From the NCBI GenBank assembly GCA_003222835.1, contig QHXE01000132.1:1-8239 (forward strand): a stretch of 8,239 nt of DNA, read 5' to 3'. The translations under genes were made by a program, and so were the position numbers. Of this stretch, positions 6,546 to 8,239 are shown in pieces; the first letter of the stretch is position 1; each line of letters opens with the position of its first letter. Under the pieces are notes generated by a model. It had not been told where the DNA came from. It did not search any database and saw only the letters and a list, made by a program, of their open reading frames with translations. Source of the stretch: Acidobacteriota bacterium. Lineage in GTDB: Bacteria; Acidobacteriota; Blastocatellia; Pyrinomonadales; Pyrinomonadaceae.

Positions 6546-6623
6546 GTCCGATAAACTTTAGTTTGTCGTTAAACCGCGAGGGCCAGCCATCTTAAAGCGA
6601 CGACAAACTGAAGTTTATCGGAC
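6546..6623. repeat. Paired palindromic repeat (REPIN-like), copy 2, between tgt and yajC
   Basis: The arms at 6546-6568 and 6601-6623 are inverted copies of the same 23-nt unit as at 6130-6202; they differ from each other at one position and enclose a 32-nt spacer. The left arm has a TTTA centre and the right arm a TGAA centre (TTCA when oriented), exactly as in copy 1, so the two copies share a composite ancestor, although their spacers are unrelated. The right arm overlaps the 3' end of tgt: the last two sense codons and the TAA stop (6617-6615) lie in the repeat. Confidence 0.85.
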
Positions 6624-7766
6624 CAGTTGCTCAGTATACTCTCGCCGAAAATTCGCGAATTGACCAGAACGGATAGCTTGCCTGACACGTCGCATGGTGT
6701 CAAGGAAGAACGCCAGATTATGATGCGTCAAGAGAATGCCGCCGAGCATCTCGCCGGAAAGATAAAGATGTCGCAGAAACGCGCGTGAATGCCGGTGACA
6801 GACTGAACATCCGCAGTCCTGATCAAGCGGCCTTTGGTCTGTGGCGTATTGAGCGTTCTTGATGTTCAGCTTTCCATGTGCGGTGAAAGCCTGGCCATTA
6901 CGACCGTTGCGTGTGGGAAGAACGCAATCGAACATGTCGACGCCCCGCGCGACGGCCTCGATCAGGTCTTCGGGCGTGCCGACTCCCATCAAATAACGCG
7001 GCTGGTCCACCGGCATTCGCGGCGCGACATCTTCAATTACATCCAGCATCACGCTTTTCTCTTCGCCAACGCTAAGACCGCCGATCGCATAACCGTCAAA
7101 CCCAATTTCAATCGTGCGCTCCAAACTCTCGCGCCGGAGATCAAGATGCGACGCGCCCTGAATAATACCGAACAGCGCCTGGCCCACTGGATACGCGGGC
7201 GTCCCGCCCGCTCGCCGGTCGGTTCTGCCTTTCCCGGCGGCCAACCGGTCGCAACCGCTCGCGGTCCTGTCACTCTGCCACCTCTCAAACGCTTCCTTCG
7301 ATCGCTTAGCCCAACGCAGCGTTAGCTCCATGCCGCGTCGCGCCTCTTCATTTGTAGCTTTTCCTGGCGCGCATTCATCAAAAGCCATCGCGATCTCGGC
7401 GTCCAACGCGGCTTGGACTTCCATCGAAATCTCCGGCGACAAAAAACAAAGCGCGCCATCGATATGCGACCGAAATTCCGTTCCCTCTTCGGTGATCTTG
7501 CGCAGCGCTCCGAGACTCCAAATCTGAAACCCGCCGGAATCTGTAAGCATCGCACGCTTCCAGCCGATGAACTTGTGCAGGCCCCCGCACACCTCGATCG
7601 TTTCAATTCCCGGCCGCAACCAAAGGTGATATGTGTTCCCGAGAATGATCCGCGCGTCGAGTTCAGTTGACTCCAACTCTTCAAATCGAATTCCCTTCAC
7701 CGTACCGGCCGTGCCCACCGGCATGAATATCGGCGTTTCAATCACACCGCGACGCGTCGTGAGCAA
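6615..7766 (-). CDS. tgt: Queuine tRNA-guanine transglycosylase (N-terminus uncertain)
   Basis: Tgt exchanges guanine-34 of Asn, Asp, His and Tyr tRNAs for preQ1 in queuosine synthesis. From the TTG at 7766 there are 383 residues. Visible are ETPIFMPVGTAGTVKG (10-25), ILGNTYHLWLRPG (41-53), TDSGGFQ with Asp76 (general acid/base), FDEC (129-132), GYAIGGLSVGE (225-235), MFDCVLPTRNGRNG with Asp280 (nucleophile) and a zinc site Cys318, Cys320, Cys323, His349. Two oddities occur. First, the family's N-terminal strand continues upstream in the same frame (NEGEARAG before LLTTRRG), but that frame meets TGA at 7811-7809 with no ordinary start, while the nearest ATG (7812-7810) is one base out of phase; a frameshift near 7789-7791 or a sequence error is likely. 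Second, residues about 165-196 form an extra loop made of repeat-like DNA between KRSKEAFERW and ALFGIIQG. The stop codon lies in a palindromic repeat. Confidence 0.9.
   Translation of the reverse strand: MLTTRRGVIETPIFMPVGTAGTVKGIRFEELESTELDARIILGNTYHLWLRPGIETIEVCGGLHKFIGWKRAMLTDSGGFQIWSLGALRKITEEGTEFRSHIDGALCFLSPEISMEVQAALDAEIAMAFDECAPGKATNEEARRGMELTLRWAKRSKEAFERWQSDRTASGCDRLAAGKGRTDRRAGGTPAYPVGQALFGIIQGASHLDLRRESLERTIEIGFDGYAIGGLSVGEEKSVMLDVIEDVAPRMPVDQPRYLMGVGTPEDLIEAVARGVDMFDCVLPTRNGRNGQAFTAHGKLNIKNAQYATDQRPLDQDCGCSVCHRHSRAFLRHLYLSGEMLGGILLTHHNLAFFLDTMRRVRQAIRSGQFANFRREYTEQLVR
7195..7265. repeat. Palindrome-rich segment inside the tgt reading frame
   Basis: This GC-rich stretch contains a perfect hairpin GCGGG-CGT-CCCGC (7195-7207), a perfect 12-nt palindrome ACCGCTCGCGGT (7254-7265), an ACCGGT palindrome between them, and a near-direct repeat CCGCTCGC(C)GGTC (7208-7220 and 7255-7266). 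It falls within the part of Tgt (about residues 165-196) that has no counterpart in the E. coli protein. On the minus strand it shares ACCGCGAGC with the repeat in the exbD1-exbD2 gap. I read it as a repeat element that entered tgt in frame; the boundaries are approximate. Confidence 0.55.
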
Positions 7767-7820
7767 GCCCGCGCGCGCTTCGCCTTCGTTTGAAATCGAT
7801 GGCGTTATTCATCTGTCCAT
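7767..7820 (-). pseudogene. tgt: Out-of-frame N-terminal remnant of tgt
   Basis: Upstream of the TTG at 7766 the tgt frame reads SISNEGEARAG, which fits the usual Tgt N-terminal strand (the E. coli equivalent is DGRARRG). Further up it reads MDR-stop-ITP, with an ATG at 7820-7818 and TGA at 7811-7809. The alternative ATG at 7812-7810 gives MNNAIDF and then loses the family match; dropping one base of the AAA at 7791-7789 (minus strand) would join MNNAIDF to NEGEARAG. Either one indel separates the start from the body, or translation uses a rare start (ATA 7808, ATT 7796) or the TTG. Confidence 0.55.
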
Positions 7821-7847
7821 TAAAACGAACTATCCCGCCCAATAGGT

Positions 7848-7916
7848 GTTAGAGTACCGACTTTAGTCGGGTAGTTTCTTGTCGAATGAAAACCCGACTA
7901 AAGTCGGTACTCTAAC
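7848..7916. repeat. 25-bp perfect inverted repeat between der and tgt
   Basis: The arms at 7848-7872 and 7892-7916 are perfectly complementary over 25 bp and enclose 19 nt. Each arm also contains its own palindrome, CCGACT-TT-AGTCGG and its complement, so the element has the same two-level design (inverted pair of small hairpins) as the repeats around yajC. Neither side has a T-run right after the stem, so it is not a standard intrinsic terminator. It would form a very stable stem in any transcript running from der into tgt. Confidence 0.85.
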
Positions 7917-7958
7917 GCTCGCTTCTCAAGACTTGCGAAAAACTCTTGCTCTAGCACT

Positions 7959-8239
7959 TCATTTCCTGCCTTTCGATTTATGCCGCTCAATAATCCTGAT
8001 CGGCGTCGCAAAGAAACCAAATTCATCACGCAGGCGATTTTCCAGATGACGCAGAAAAGAAAAATGCAAACCAGCTTTACCGCCGGCCGTGAAAACGACA
8101 AAGGTAGGCGGACGCACGCTGATTTGCGTGATGTACTGAACATGCAAGCGCGAACCTTTGTAAGTCTTGGCCGCGGTAATACCCGCTCGCTGTCTAATTT
8201 CTCTTTCAAAGAATTCATTCAAACGAGACGTTGGAACAC
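7959..8239 (-). CDS. der: GTPase Der, C-terminal part (5' end outside window)
   Basis: Der (EngA) is a tandem-domain GTPase needed for 50S ribosomal subunit assembly. Only the C-terminal KH-like domain is present, about 92 residues, open to the window edge (first full codon at 8237). It begins VPTSRLNEFFEREIRQRAG and continues with the diagnostic core HVQYITQISVRPPTFVVF and HFSFLRHLENRLRDEFGFFATPIRIIER, ending in a basic tail (HKSKGRK). The domain contacts 23S rRNA in known Der proteins. The TTG inside it at 8222 is an internal Leu codon, not a start. The stop is followed by 42 nt, then the 25-bp inverted repeat, then tgt. Whether der and tgt are co-transcribed is unclear. Confidence 0.95.
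   Translation of the reverse strand, partial: VPTSRLNEFFEREIRQRAGITAAKTYKGSRLHVQYITQISVRPPTFVVFTAGGKAGLHFSFLRHLENRLRDEFGFFATPIRIIERHKSKGRK

Noticed and set aside
3299..7700. Numerous plus-strand frames of 65-163 codons opposite secF, secD and tgt
   Set aside because: They are antisense shadows of strongly recognised genes, with no independent protein features.
6130..7916. CRISPR-like interpretation of the repeats
   Set aside because: The repeats are inverted pairs scattered between genes, not direct repeats at regular spacing with unique spacers, and no cas gene is present.
7848..7916. Intrinsic terminator after der
   Set aside because: The stem is long and has a 19-nt loop, and there is no T-run immediately after either arm in either direction.
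7898..8218. 106-codon minus-strand frame overlapping der
   Set aside because: It is a different frame from the unmistakable Der C-terminal domain and has no motif of its own.
88..8239. A hidden defence or other novel multi-gene system
   Set aside because: Every substantial reading frame is accounted for by housekeeping or energy-transduction genes. The unusual content is confined to repeats, leaders and the tgt oddities.

Overview
The window is a chromosomal stretch in which all recognisable complete genes lie on the minus strand, so transcription runs from high to low coordinates. In that order it reads: the 3' end of der (ribosome-assembly GTPase), tgt (tRNA-guanine transglycosylase), yajC, secD and secF (accessory part of the Sec translocon), then, after a gap of about 400 bp with its own candidate promoter, tonB, exbB and two exbD paralogues (an inner-membrane energy-transduction complex for TonB-dependent outer-membrane transport). 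This is a diderm (Gram-negative) bacterium. The gene order tgt-yajC-secD-secF is widespread in bacteria. The tonB-exbB-exbD-exbD block, the Pro/Ala-rich TonB and the abundance of short palindromic repeats look most like an Acidobacteriota genome, perhaps Blastocatellia. That placement is an inference from protein style, not a search result.

Layout. Positions 1-91 hold either the last codons of a convergent plus-strand gene or the start of another minus-strand gene. Positions 88-2899 hold exbD2, exbD1, exbB and tonB, each with a recognisable Shine-Dalgarno sequence and separated by gaps of 71-98 nt, all three of which carry hairpins. Positions 2900-3298 have no convincing gene but contain a sigma70-like promoter and an inverted repeat upstream of tonB. 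Positions 3299-6506 hold secF, secD and yajC. Positions 6615-7766 hold tgt, whose N-terminus appears disrupted and whose middle carries an extra loop made of repeat-like DNA. Positions 7959-8239 hold the end of der.

The most distinctive non-genic signal is a set of short palindromic repeats. Two copies of a composite element, each made of two inverted 23-bp palindromic arms, bracket yajC; one of them supplies the stop codon of tgt. A 25-bp inverted repeat lies between der and tgt. A second motif (GGAACCGCGAG-type) forms hairpins inside the exb operon, and a relative of it lies within the tgt reading frame. The pattern resembles REP/REPIN elements mobilised by a transposase encoded elsewhere; no transposase is visible here. 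No CRISPR array, tRNA, rRNA, insertion sequence or defence-like gene cassette is present.
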